Positions 46,401-55,896 of a stretch of DNA of 64,000 nucleotides are shown in pieces. The stretch spans positions 29,152 to 93,151 of the forward strand of contig JALONG010000039.1 of assembly GCA_025455065.1 (NCBI GenBank). The letters run 5' to 3'. Every line of letters begins with the position of its first letter. The stretch's first letter is position 1. Source of the stretch: Candidatus Kapaibacterium sp. GTDB taxonomy: Bacteria > Bacteroidota > Ignavibacteria > Kapaibacteriales > UBA4661. Below the pieces are notes generated by a model. The model saw nothing but the letters and a program-made list of their open reading frames with translations. It was not told where the DNA came from and searched no databases. The position numbers and the translations under genes were made by a program.

Positions 46401-49000
46401 ACAAGCGGCACTTGCAAGGATTGGCGAGTAGTTTGGTAACGGTCTATGGACTGAATGCCGTAAAAAACTTCCTGCGTCGGTACGGTAAAGGGTTTCATGC
46501 GCACAACAGGGCGACCATTTTCGTCAAACACCGTAACAATCGCCGAGCCTTGCAGCAAACCAATGTCGCGGTAATTTGCAGGAATTTCGATAGTTTCCTG
46601 CACCGTTCCTTCGGCGCTGGTCATGCCTTCACGCATGAGTGGTTCCATCGGTGCAGATTCTACATTGTCCTCGCCGTAGCTTGCAGAGCGGCTTGCGTAG
46701 CCATTGCTTCCGGCGCTCTGGATAGCAAAATTATATTTTTCAAAGCCTTTTGCCGTAAACAAGCGGCGCTTTAAGTATAGTTCTGCGCGGTAGTTACGAT
46801 TTGCGGCGGGTGGTCCGAAAAGATTCAGCGCCGTTGCGGTGATATTGAGCGCCATACCGGGGCGCACAACCTCAGCAGACAAGCCCATGGTAACGGAAAT
46901 GCGGTCGGGGAGAAATTCTTCGATGTTGAAACGCTCCGACGAAAGCAGCACATCGTTCATCGTGTAAACCTCAATCACATAGCCGCCCGTCATAGCGGAA
47001 GCGGGCATGGCGAGGCTGTTTTCAACTGCACCTTCGTCGTTGAGTGTGCGCTTCAGCACGGTGTAATCTTTGCCTGTGGGAAGCACAATTTTAATTTTCA
47101 CAGGTTGCTTTGCGGCGGGCGACCAATCCAAATTCCGCACCACGACGTTAAAGCGGACAGTTTCGCCCGGGCGGTACATATTGCGGTCGCCGTAGATGAA
47201 TGCCTGCAAGCCGGATGCGTTCTCCTGCAAGCCACCCACGTCGTAGCGCGAGGTTTCAACCATCGTATTATCAAGCAGCAAATACGTCGTTTCGCCGTTT
47301 GCCGTTGCGGTAACAATCGCCGGAACGCTGCCGGGCGTTATACCATATGCGTTGCCGCGCAGATTTTGGAGTTTCAAAGTGCCGTCTTTGTCGGTCTCGC
47401 CTTTGGCAATAATTTGATTGTGGCGAGAAATGACACAGATTTCGGCGGAAGAAAGCGGTTCTGCCGTTTTGAGAGAATTTGCGATAATAAACATCGCATC
47501 AACACTGAGTTTGGCAATAAGTCCAATGTCCGATACAGCAATCATGCGGCTGTCGCGGAGCCATTTTTGGTCGGTCGAGATGACGCGCACGATGTACAAT
47601 CCTTTTCCCGTGAGTTTGTCTTGAAAATCCAGATTGAGCAGATACTTTCCATTTGCTTTCGGAAGTGTTTTGGTATCAATAACTTTGCGAAAAACTGGGT
47701 CGCCGTAATCATCAACCCGCATATAATCTTCCCACGAATTGTATTGGTCGGTGGCTTGGTCGTAGTCGCCGTCGTAGGTTTTACCGCCGTTACGGTTGTA
47801 GGCGAGGATATTATTCTCATACACTTTTTCGACAATTACCTCAATTTTGGCGACATTGCTGATGTTCACGGCAATATTTTTCGCGCCGAGCGTGGAAAGA
47901 TACATCGCTTTTGTTTCGGTAAATTTTATTGTCGGCACGAGCGTTCCGAAATTTACTGTTTGAACAAAATCGCTGCCGAGTTCATTCCCGAAAAGACCGC
48001 GTAAAGACTTGCTTACGGTAAGTTGGTAGGCAGAATCGGGCTGAAAAGCGCCGCGCACGATGATGCCCGTTTCCAGCGCTTCCACCGCAAAACCTTTCGG
48101 CTGCGGCTGCACACTCACAAACCCGCGCACATCGCTATCAAAGAGGCTTTGCGAGGTTTGGATGCGGATAATCGGGTTGTCGTCGTCGTAATCGCTGGTA
48201 ACGGCAGTAATTTTGAACTCGTCTGCAAGCGGCACGGTGAGCGTTTGTTTGGTGTCTTCATTCGTCATCCATTCGCTTTCCACACAGCGCAAACCCTTGG
48301 CAATCGTGATTTGAAGCTGCTTTCCGCCGTCTTGCTTTCCTGCTTGCACGTTCACGGCGAGTGTTTGTGCGGGTTGGGTATTTTTGAGCGTGTAAGGGAG
48401 CGTCTTGCCGTCAAGCGCGATTTGAAGCCGTTCTTTGAGTGCTTCGGGAGCAACGTTGTAGTTGAAGGGTAAATCTATACGCAATTCCACCGAAGGCGCA
48501 TTGGTACTTGCTCCCGCGCTAACGGATTCAGCCGCACGAACCCAGACTGCATCAGCACTTTGGAGCGTAAGATACGGCGTGTGAAAATTGATGTTCCGTT
48601 CGGAAGGTAATGCAACGCGCTTCTGCTCTCGCTTTGCGGCATTTTGGAGGAGTGCTTCGGTGAGTTCGGCTTTGTAATCGGTAGAAGCACGAAAGCCCGA
48701 AGACGGCGAAAAAACAAGTGTTGTGGGCGATGTCCATTTGAACGAGCCTTTAACTTGCGGCGTGAATTTCACGTAGGAAGTCGTGTCCCAAGCGTTGAGC
48801 AGCGAATCTGCCACAAGTGGATGCGAAAATTCCAGCACGAGATTTTGCTGAAGGTCAATTTGCCCGTCGAAGTTCTTGCTCGTAATGGTAAGATCATTCC
48901 CGCCTGAACAAGCATTTATCAGTATCAGAGCAAGTACAGCAAAAAATGTTTGATACGATGCCGAAAAAACGGTATTGGAGAAAAGTCCTGAACGCCGCAT
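43439..49000 (-). CDS. bacterial alpha-2-macroglobulin family lipoprotein
   Basis: Lipobox-like LILINACSGG; MG-type domains; thioester motif YGCVEQTISSAFPQIYA; ~1850 aa. Confidence 0.93.
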   Translation of the reverse strand: MRRSGLFSNTVFSASYQTFFAVLALILINACSGGNDLTITSKNFDGQIDLQQNLVLEFSHPLVADSLLNAWDTTSYVKFTPQVKGSFKWTSPTTLVFSPSSGFRASTDYKAELTEALLQNAAKREQKRVALPSERNINFHTPYLTLQSADAVWVRAAESVSAGASTNAPSVELRIDLPFNYNVAPEALKERLQIALDGKTLPYTLKNTQPAQTLAVNVQAGKQDGGKQLQITIAKGLRCVESEWMTNEDTKQTLTVPLADEFKITAVTSDYDDDNPIIRIQTSQSLFDSDVRGFVSVQPQPKGFAVEALETGIIVRGAFQPDSAYQLTVSKSLRGLFGNELGSDFVQTVNFGTLVPTIKFTETKAMYLSTLGAKNIAVNISNVAKIEVIVEKVYENNILAYNRNGGKTYDGDYDQATDQYNSWEDYMRVDDYGDPVFRKVIDTKTLPKANGKYLLNLDFQDKLTGKGLYIVRVISTDQKWLRDSRMIAVSDIGLIAKLSVDAMFIIANSLKTAEPLSSAEICVISRHNQIIAKGETDKDGTLKLQNLRGNAYGITPGSVPAIVTATANGETTYLLLDNTMVETSRYDVGGLQENASGLQAFIYGDRNMYRPGETVRFNVVVRNLDWSPAAKQPVKIKIVLPTGKDYTVLKRTLNDEGAVENSLAMPASAMTGGYVIEVYTMNDVLLSSERFNIEEFLPDRISVTMGLSAEVVRPGMALNITATALNLFGPPAANRNYRAELYLKRRLFTAKGFEKYNFAIQSAGSNGYASRSASYGEDNVESAPMEPLMREGMTSAEGTVQETIEIPANYRDIGLLQGSAIVTVFDENGRPVVRMKPFTVPTQEVFYGIQSIDRYQTTRQSLQVPLVAVDAAGKSLSNVQALVRVVRHNWVTVLERDPYNSTRYRYVSQKQEITELERTMTISGGATSLAFTPRTSGEYEIRVTKPGVSSYVSEFFYAYGWGDTQASSFEVSKEGEITIESEKTTYQSGETAKLLFKTPFAGKLLVTVERSGVLDYYTLNTDQKSAKLELKIKDEFTPNVYVAATLIKPLDDGAMPLTIAYGYHPLKIEKAGTKLPVSITVSEQSRSKTKQTITVQTGESDAELTVAVVDEGILQLKNYQTPDPYGYFYQKRALQVASHSVYPLLFPDVRPKSSAAGDAALANRINPFTNKRVKLIALWSGLAKASGGKFSYTIDVPEFSGALRVMAVAYKGNKFGSAEKTMRVADPIVISSGLPRFLSPGDEAIVPVTLTNTTQREASAQVQVWGEGAVGVAEGNQSVSVPANSEKRVFVKVGTRGMGAGAVSVQVSALGEKFSEKTEMTVRPVAGLVKYSGAGSMKAGETQNFSLAGNFMQGTARGRLVVSKSPIAQFTKNLNYVLQYPYGCVEQTISSAFPQIYAGDLAKSLNQSIAQGGGTAQATANVQEAIRKLTSMQLYNGSLSYWQGGTEESWFGTAYGAHFLAEAQKAGYEVGDQFLSRLQGYLSKKVKERNYEFYGYYDRSTQYRTRTIPAKTIFYSLYVLALANKPDFATMNFYKANRDSLALDSRYLLATAYFLAGDKASYRNLLPKAFEGEKAVSSFGGSFYSYIRDEAISLSALMDAEPENPQIGIMTKHLSEQLKTSRYLSTQENGMALVALGKIAKRAAASDVKATITSGGQKIADFTGTDVVLKDNLAGKQVSIASSGTGTLYYFWDTEGLSADGSFPQEDSFLQVRRTFLTRSGQPLSPENIQQNDLVVVKLSLATLNKATVENVVITDMLPAGLEIENPRVGAVPELGWIKDSSEPQYMDIRDDRINFFATAQGTVRHYYYLARAVSKGTFRLGPVSADAMYNGEYHSYNGAGTVRVSERGVSPQ

Positions 49001-49118
49001 AAATACTGTCTCCCGAAGAAAGAATGAGGAAGGATTGTTATGGATTTCAATGGGGCGTAATTTACGGGACGGCACGGGGAAAAACAAGGAGAATCATACC
49101 CAAAAGCGGAAGGTTTGA

Positions 49119-50285
49119 TTATTGCGCTTGAAGGGCTTTCAGTTGTTGTTTCAGTTGTTTGGCAGCGAGGGTGTAACCGCCGTCGGCGGCATCAATGAAG
49201 TGAATATGCCCGGTGGGGGATTGCAGCAAACAGGTCATAATTGCTCGGTCTGCGACGTGTATGCCAAAGGCGATATTTTTTTCTGCGGCAAGCGTTTCCA
49301 AATATGCGACAAGGCTTTTTCGGCTTTCGGTTGTGCAGGAAATGACCATTTTGAGCGCACCGTCGAATTTCCGAAAGTCGGCATCGTTCATAATGCTGGT
49401 TCGTGCAAAGTCGCTTTGTGAGCGCGGAATCAGTCGCAATGCCGCATCACGAAGAAGAATCGTGAGAAAATCCCACCAATACGAGAAATCTTTTTTTGCA
49501 TGATGCAAGACAAGTGCGTTTCGCCGCACAGAATCAAGGCTTGCGGACACAGCAAGATTTGCCAGTGACAAGGGATGATGTTCCGTTTCTGTTCCGCAAA
49601 GACGATGAATCGTCTGCAAAATGTCTCTTAGTCGTGATTCTGTGCGCTCAATGCTTGGGTCAAGAATTTTGACAATCAAACTGACCGTTTCTCCACGAGG
49701 GCTGGGAATATCCAGCCATGAGCAGATATAGCCCTTGAAATCTGCTTCTGCTTCGGGGCGATAATCTTCGGGAAGCAAGTAAGTATCAGCAATTTGCGCA
49801 TCTTTCACCAATGCTTCGGCAATCTCAATTCCCTGACCAATCATAATCGCTTGTTGGGCTTTTTCCGACAAGCGCAGTTTTGCCAGATACACACTTGCGC
49901 CGCGTTCTTGCAAGATGGTCATTGGCACAATGCCCACGCGAAGCTCCAAGCCAAACATAGTGCGGCAGAGCGCCCGTGTTCCTGCTAATGCGTCCAATGC
50001 TTGTTTGCGCTCTGTTGCGGGAATCAATATCGTCACGCCGTCGCCCCCGAAAACAAACGGAAATTCCACGCCGCCCAAAGCATTTGCCACCGCAATAGCA
50101 GCCAATCCACCCGCCGTATTGACATCTTTGTATTTCCCGGCTTCGATTGCTTCCGTAGAATTAACCACATCGGTAATCACGACCAGCCAATCATTCGGAA
50201 GTGCTTGATAAGCGCCCGCGTCAGCAATGGCGAGGAAATTTTCAATCGGCGTAAGGCGCTTGTAAAAATCTTGGCTTGTCGGCAT
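49119..50285 (-). CDS. DUF3095-like protein with nucleotide-cyclase-like N-terminal region
   Basis: WLVVITDVVNSTEAIEAGKYKDVNTAGGLAAIAVANAL...FVFGGDGVTILIPA. Confidence 0.8.
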   Translation of the reverse strand: MPTSQDFYKRLTPIENFLAIADAGAYQALPNDWLVVITDVVNSTEAIEAGKYKDVNTAGGLAAIAVANALGGVEFPFVFGGDGVTILIPATERKQALDALAGTRALCRTMFGLELRVGIVPMTILQERGASVYLAKLRLSEKAQQAIMIGQGIEIAEALVKDAQIADTYLLPEDYRPEAEADFKGYICSWLDIPSPRGETVSLIVKILDPSIERTESRLRDILQTIHRLCGTETEHHPLSLANLAVSASLDSVRRNALVLHHAKKDFSYWWDFLTILLRDAALRLIPRSQSDFARTSIMNDADFRKFDGALKMVISCTTESRKSLVAYLETLAAEKNIAFGIHVADRAIMTCLLQSPTGHIHFIDAADGGYTLAAKQLKQQLKALQAQ

Positions 50286-50326
50286 ATTGTCAAAAGTTGT
50301 TGTGAAACGACATTGCGTCTGGTGAA

Positions 50327-50620
50327 CTATGCTTGAATAGCGTCTATTTGCGCCGCAAGCGCAAAATCCTGCTCCGTCAAACCACCTTTTTCATGCGTGG
50401 CAATACTGATTTTTACCTTGTTCCACGAATAGACGAGCATATCGGGGTGATGCTGTGCGACTTCCGCGCAAATAGCAACGGCATTCATAAAGCCGATAGC
50501 TGCCAAAAACGTAGGAAATTCGTAGAGTCGAACAATCATGTTTCCGTTGCGTTTCCAAAGCGGTACTTTTGCTAAGAATGTGTTGATTTGTTCTTCCGGG
50601 ATGCGCTCTGCTTTTGCCAT
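50327..50620 (-). CDS. 4a-hydroxytetrahydrobiopterin dehydratase (PCD/DCoH)
   Basis: FPTFLAAIGFMNAVAICAEVAQHHPDMLVYSWNKVKISIATHEKGGLTEQDFALAAQID. Confidence 0.92.
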   Translation of the reverse strand: MAKAERIPEEQINTFLAKVPLWKRNGNMIVRLYEFPTFLAAIGFMNAVAICAEVAQHHPDMLVYSWNKVKISIATHEKGGLTEQDFALAAQIDAIQA

Positions 50621-50750
50621 GATAAGCCCTTCACAATGTGATAGAATCTGTTTTGTAAGGTTGAATTTCGTTGGACAATCTACGGTTTTTATACGAACAA
50701 CAAAGGGCAAAATTTTCATTTGCCCTTTCTCAATGCTTCAAACCACAGAC

Positions 50751-51992
50751 TTAATGCGCTTTGGCAATATCGGCTTTCCGTCCTAATTCCCGCACATAGT
50801 CTGCAAGCGGCTTGTATTCGTCTTCTTTGATAATTCCATCCCACTGAATCATCACTGTTTCGGGATAGTATTTGCTGGTGTGTTTAATGACATCAATAAG
50901 CGTTTCATCATCGGGATATTTTTTGTCGGCTTGGCGTAAATCCCCAATACCTAAGCCGCTTTCCCCGTGACAGCGCTGACAACCATAGTTGTAATAGACT
51001 TTCATTCCTGCGGACGCATTTGCCGGAAGAACATATTCTTCAGAAGGTTTACGCGGGGTTTTGAGATGAGGAACTGTCTGGAGGTAAGCATAAATTGCAT
51101 TGATTTCGTTGTTTGTCAAAAGCGGCTTGCGTTCCATCGGGTAGCGGAATGTTGTGCCGTCGGGGCGGATACCCTCGTGCATTGCACGGCGGAAATCTGC
51201 TTCAGACCAAGCACCAATGCCTGTTTCTTTGTCGAAGGTGATGTTGGAAGAATATAAAACTTTGCGATTTACATCCGTCCAATTGCTTCCGCCGCCCAGA
51301 AAACCTGCCGTTTTCTCAATTTCCATCGGATTGACTTTCGTAACATCGGCGGCGTGGCAATCATTACATCCCAAATTGCGGACGAGGTATTTACCAAGTG
51401 CGATTTTATCAGTGGAATCAGGCAATGCAATTTTTTCTGACGGTAAGGGAAATAGCTTCACCACAACGCGCATGAGAAATTTTGTCAAAAACGACGGCTC
51501 AGAAAAGCGATTATTAACGTCCAACGGTTGAACAAGAGGGTCCGAAGAGCGCAGCCAAGCGATAATTGAGGCAATATCTTCATCTGCCATCGCTGGAAGG
51601 CGAATCATGTAAAGTGGAATAATCAGCGAAGTTTTCGGGTGAACGCCCGTGCGAAGCAGATACAGCAATTCCCCGTCTGACCAAGCACCGATGCCTTTTG
51701 TGGGGTGTTGGGTAATGTTTTTCGTAAAGACTGTGCCGAACTCTGCGGGCAAATCATACATCGGTCGCCCCGTTATTTGCTTGGTTTCGGCGTTTTGATG
51801 ACATTCCACGCAGAGCATCATGGCGAGTTTGTGTCCGCGCTGAACACGCTCCGGCGTAGATTCTATCTTGACTGTCGGGACATTGACGGGATATTTGGGG
51901 AAATCACTTTTGTCAATGTACAATGCTGCAATTCCCACAAACAGAGCCACCGCGCCAATACCAAGCCCTGCGTACTTGAGCAGTCGTTTCAT
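50751..51992 (-). CDS. membrane-anchored multiheme cytochrome c (three CxxCH)
   Basis: CVECH, CNDCH, CQRCH; N-terminal anchor LLKYAGLGIGAVALFVGIAALYI; AGGAGG upstream of the start. Confidence 0.93.
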   Translation of the reverse strand: MKRLLKYAGLGIGAVALFVGIAALYIDKSDFPKYPVNVPTVKIESTPERVQRGHKLAMMLCVECHQNAETKQITGRPMYDLPAEFGTVFTKNITQHPTKGIGAWSDGELLYLLRTGVHPKTSLIIPLYMIRLPAMADEDIASIIAWLRSSDPLVQPLDVNNRFSEPSFLTKFLMRVVVKLFPLPSEKIALPDSTDKIALGKYLVRNLGCNDCHAADVTKVNPMEIEKTAGFLGGGSNWTDVNRKVLYSSNITFDKETGIGAWSEADFRRAMHEGIRPDGTTFRYPMERKPLLTNNEINAIYAYLQTVPHLKTPRKPSEEYVLPANASAGMKVYYNYGCQRCHGESGLGIGDLRQADKKYPDDETLIDVIKHTSKYYPETVMIQWDGIIKEDEYKPLADYVRELGRKADIAKAH

Positions 51993-52109
51993 ACTTATTC
52001 CTCCTGAAAAATGTGTAAAGTAAAACGTTTTCACCTTTTACAACACAAATCCCCACGTTATAGATTGTTGAATTTAGTAAAATGTCGTAAGTCGTTGAAA
52101 AAGGAAAAG

Positions 52110-53309
52110 TTAAAATGCTTCGGTGAACGAGACGTAAGGAAAAAATGTTTGCGTTGCAAAACCGTATCCCACATCAATACGCAAATTGATACGTTCTTCC
52201 GGCACAAGGGCAAAGCGCAAACCCGCACCAATGCTGTGCTTTAAGCCGGTGAAATCAAACGAAGCCGGAGTCTCTGCTACATTCCCCGTTCCCGCAAACA
52301 AAACTCCTCCAAAACGCCACCAAATCGGAAAACGATATTCTGCCTGTAAATGGCTTAAAACCTTGCCACGGAAGCGCCCGCCAAAATAACCGCGAGCAAT
52401 CGCTACGCCGCTAATATTTTGCCCCAAAAGCCCCATGCGAAAAAAAGGAATATCACCTGTGGTGATGTCGGTAAACCATTGAATTGCAAGGGTATGAGAA
52501 AATCCGTTGTCTTCGGGCGTAGGCTTGTTGAAGGTAAAGTATTTGTGAATATCAACCGTTCCCCGCCATCCTTCAAAATTACTACCCAAAATCCGCGTAT
52601 ATGGCACAAGACGGGCATCAATCAAACCGCCTTCACGCGGACACACAGCCACATCGCGGGTGTCGTAATTGACCGCAAGCCCCAAACCCGCCAACAGCCC
52701 ACCGGAGCGCCCCGTAATGGCATTCGCGCCTTCGCGCTCAAGCAGCCCTCCTGCCTGACGTTCAATGATGTTTTGATAATCGAAATCAAACCGAAGCCCT
52801 GCATTGATGCCGTTGCGGATGCCTTGCCCATTCAAACTGAACCACAAACTGCCAATGGCTGCGGCGCGGAAAATCGTGAACGCCTCGCGGTTGCTTTCGG
52901 GAAGATTATCACCGATGCCATAGAAAAAGTCCGGGAAACGAGAAATCTCGAACTGCCCGAAAAGCCTGATATTTTCATGGTTGAAGTACATTTCGGGTAA
53001 AACGCTCACCACAAATTGATTGCGCAAGGTGTACTGAATCCCGCCAAAAAGTTGGTTCAAGCGGCTTGTGGAATCGCCATCCGGTTGCCCGAAATAGTAC
53101 AATCCGCCAACAGTAAGCGCAAGCGACGTTTCGGGTGCATAACTTGGAACGGGTAAAATACGCCAACCTGTTCTCGAAGGCGATTGAACACTTGCTTGAG
53201 CGTTTGCTTTCGCATTTGCTTGGGTGGTCGTAGAAAATTCTTGTGCGCGAAGAAAGGAGACGCTGAGAATAAACAGAAAAAAAACGGCAAAACAACGGAG
53301 AAGACGCAT
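52110..53309 (-). CDS. BamA/TamA-like outer-membrane surface-antigen beta-barrel protein
   Basis: Signal peptide; LPVPSYAPETSLALTVGGLYYFGQ; ARGYFGGRFRGKVLSHLQAEYRFPIWWRFGGVLFAGTGNVAE; C-terminal RINLRIDVGYG. Confidence 0.85.
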   Translation of the reverse strand: MRLLRCFAVFFLFILSVSFLRAQEFSTTTQANAKANAQASVQSPSRTGWRILPVPSYAPETSLALTVGGLYYFGQPDGDSTSRLNQLFGGIQYTLRNQFVVSVLPEMYFNHENIRLFGQFEISRFPDFFYGIGDNLPESNREAFTIFRAAAIGSLWFSLNGQGIRNGINAGLRFDFDYQNIIERQAGGLLEREGANAITGRSGGLLAGLGLAVNYDTRDVAVCPREGGLIDARLVPYTRILGSNFEGWRGTVDIHKYFTFNKPTPEDNGFSHTLAIQWFTDITTGDIPFFRMGLLGQNISGVAIARGYFGGRFRGKVLSHLQAEYRFPIWWRFGGVLFAGTGNVAETPASFDFTGLKHSIGAGLRFALVPEERINLRIDVGYGFATQTFFPYVSFTEAF

Positions 53310-53618
53310 GAAGTGAAGAGGTTTGTTCGCAGAAATGAGGGTAAAAAAAATAACTGTTTCGGTCATAAATTTTTGGCGCAGATTTTCATGATTCAACAGA
53401 TTTTCATGATTACTCAAAGACAAACAAGAATCAAAAACTATCTCAAAAGCAACTCAAAATCTGCGTAATCAGTTTAATCATGATGATCTGCGTCGAAGAG
53501 CTAAACAGTTAAGTGAAAAAATACAAAACAGCCCAAAAACAATCATGATTGTGCCAAATGGCTGTAAAAAGTTTACAAATATACACTTCCTTCGGAATTT
53601 TTCAAGCGATTCTCTTCA

Positions 53619-54953
53619 TCAGGCAAGTACACTGCTCAACCCCCGTTTACGCTTCAACACAAGATTCTGTGCGGTTTTGCGGTTGTATTCCTCTACAAGA
53701 AATTGTTCGCATTGTGGAAAAAATTCAGGGTCGAAATTGGCGGCACCCAGATTGTGCAGCACCTCTTCAACGCTTGCTCCGCGCTCTATCCATCCTGTGC
53801 AGACATTTTGTCTGTACCGAATCCCCATCACGTTAAAGCCCAAAACCCGCTTCGTTACATCCTTCGCAAAGATAATCCTCAAAAGCCGCTTCCCATCTGC
53901 ATCCTGCCAAACTATCGTATCCTCGCCATTCTTGAGTTGAGCCGAAACCGTACCGTAGGTTTGATATTCAATGTCGAAAAATTTTGCAGAGTTGAAAAAT
54001 GTTGCACGTTTGTAGGACTGACGTTCACCGCAAATATTCTTCGCAATCCTCTCTCCGTGCGCTCTTGCGGCATACCACAAAGGTTCAATACGGCTCGGCT
54101 GTGAGGTATCGGCAAAGCGCATTTCTGCGCAATCACCCGCCGCATACACATCCGGCACTTCTGCTTCAAAGTATTCATTGACCAGAACGCCGCGCCCTGT
54201 TGGAATTGCCGAAGAGCGCACTACGTCTATGTTTGGTTCAACGCCGACGGTAAGCGCAACAAAATCGCATGGAATTTCTTCACCGGTGCTTGTGATAATG
54301 CCGCGTACCGCACCGTTGCCGTCATCCAAAATTTCGCGGAGTTCGGTGTTTGTGCGAAGGTCAATCGTGCTGTGTTCCCGAATGTGGGCGGTAATCATTG
54401 CGGCTTCTTCATCCGGCAACACGGTGTTCCAATACCGCGTTTCGCGCACCAAAAATGTCGTCGGAATTTTTCGAGAATACAGCATTTCTGCGGTTTCCAC
54501 GCCAATAAGACCGCCACCGACAATAACGGCTCGTTTTGCGTGATTGGTGCGGTCAATCATTGTTTGCAAATCTTGAAGAGAGTACAAGCCCTGAACACCG
54601 CGTAAATCCTGACCTTTCCAGCCAAATGTGCGCGGACGCGAACCCGTTGCGATGATAAGTTTGTCGTAGGAAATCATCTCACCCGATTGCAACGCAATCT
54701 GCTTCGCACCAGTATTGATGCTGCTCGCGTGGTCATGCACAAGATTGATACGGTTTTTCTCCCAGAACCAATCCTCGTAAGGTTTTGTCTGCTCAAAGGT
54801 AAGATGCCCCATGTAGATATACATAAGCGCCGTGCGGGAGAAAAAATATTTGCTTTCGCCGGAAATAACCGTAATACGGTGGTCGCTGAGTTTGCGAAGG
54901 GTTCTGGCAGCCGTAATTCCTGCAACGCCGTTGCCGATAATAACGATGTGCAT
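53619..54953 (-). CDS. NAD(P)/FAD-dependent pyridine nucleotide-disulfide oxidoreductase
   Basis: MHIVIIGNGVAGITAARTLRKL, LIIATGSRPR, AVIVGGGLIGVETAEML, VPDVYAAGDCAEM. Confidence 0.92.
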   Translation of the reverse strand: MHIVIIGNGVAGITAARTLRKLSDHRITVISGESKYFFSRTALMYIYMGHLTFEQTKPYEDWFWEKNRINLVHDHASSINTGAKQIALQSGEMISYDKLIIATGSRPRTFGWKGQDLRGVQGLYSLQDLQTMIDRTNHAKRAVIVGGGLIGVETAEMLYSRKIPTTFLVRETRYWNTVLPDEEAAMITAHIREHSTIDLRTNTELREILDDGNGAVRGIITSTGEEIPCDFVALTVGVEPNIDVVRSSAIPTGRGVLVNEYFEAEVPDVYAAGDCAEMRFADTSQPSRIEPLWYAARAHGERIAKNICGERQSYKRATFFNSAKFFDIEYQTYGTVSAQLKNGEDTIVWQDADGKRLLRIIFAKDVTKRVLGFNVMGIRYRQNVCTGWIERGASVEEVLHNLGAANFDPEFFPQCEQFLVEEYNRKTAQNLVLKRKRGLSSVLA

Positions 54954-55042
54954 AAAGTTGTGGTAAAACGAGTTATGAAAGCGTCTTTTCCGATTATACG
55001 CAAAATTCGTTTTTTCGGTTTGTCGGTTTTTGTCGCAAAACT

Positions 55043-55852
55043 TTACACTGACTTTGCGGCTTGTTGCAAAAATTCCCGATGTTTTTCCGGTAATTTCCAC
55101 CACGGCGTAGCCGGAAACTCATGGTGTTCATAGTGATAGCCGAAATGATAACACGTCAAAAACGAAAGCCAGACATTGAAGGAATTAGTTTTTGAGCGGT
55201 GGCGATTGGTGTAACCGCCGTCCGAAGCGCTTGGATTCGGCTCTTTGTGCGGTAAATACGTTCCGAAATAAAAAAGTTGAATCGTACTAAGAAGCGACGG
55301 AAGCACCCAAAAAAGCAGCAAACTTTGAACGGGAATATGAAGCAAGTGCAAGAACACGTTGAAAAGCAGTGCCATTCCGACAATCTGACCCCAGCCGATG
55401 TAATTCAGCAAAAAATGCAAATACCACCGCATAAAACCTGTGTGTTCGCCGTCGTGGAAATCGGGGTCATGGTGCGGCGTGGCGACGTGGCGGTGATGTT
55501 CCCAATGTTTGTCCCAAAGTTTTTTGTAGGAAAATAAGGCGTAAAGGCGCACTGCTGCTACGCCCAAAGCATGATTCAATCCGCGATAATGCCTGCACAC
55601 CGCACCGTGCATAGCGTCGTGGGCGGTGATGAAAAGCCCTGTAAACAAAAATGCCTGCAACGCAAGATGTAACGCGCTTTGCAGAGGATGAACCAGAAAA
55701 GCATCTTGCGACAATGCAACAATGAGGTGTGACAGCCATGCTGCCATGATAAAGATTGCAATGGCAATGCCTTTAATGCTGTCGGTTTTGGTGGAACGCA
55801 TAATGATTGAGCGCGAATGGTGAAGCGCATAATTGCTTGGGTGGTGGTGCAT
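55043..55852 (-). CDS. beta-carotene ketolase (CrtW)-like / fatty acid desaturase superfamily protein
   Basis: TAHDAMHGAVC, DKHWEHHRHVATPHHDPDF, HYEHHEFPATPWWKLPE. Confidence 0.8.
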   Translation of the reverse strand: MHHHPSNYALHHSRSIIMRSTKTDSIKGIAIAIFIMAAWLSHLIVALSQDAFLVHPLQSALHLALQAFLFTGLFITAHDAMHGAVCRHYRGLNHALGVAAVRLYALFSYKKLWDKHWEHHRHVATPHHDPDFHDGEHTGFMRWYLHFLLNYIGWGQIVGMALLFNVFLHLLHIPVQSLLLFWVLPSLLSTIQLFYFGTYLPHKEPNPSASDGGYTNRHRSKTNSFNVWLSFLTCYHFGYHYEHHEFPATPWWKLPEKHREFLQQAAKSV

Positions 55853-55896
55853 TTACGGAACACGTAATTTACGATGTTCCGTCGCATTGTCCAAGA

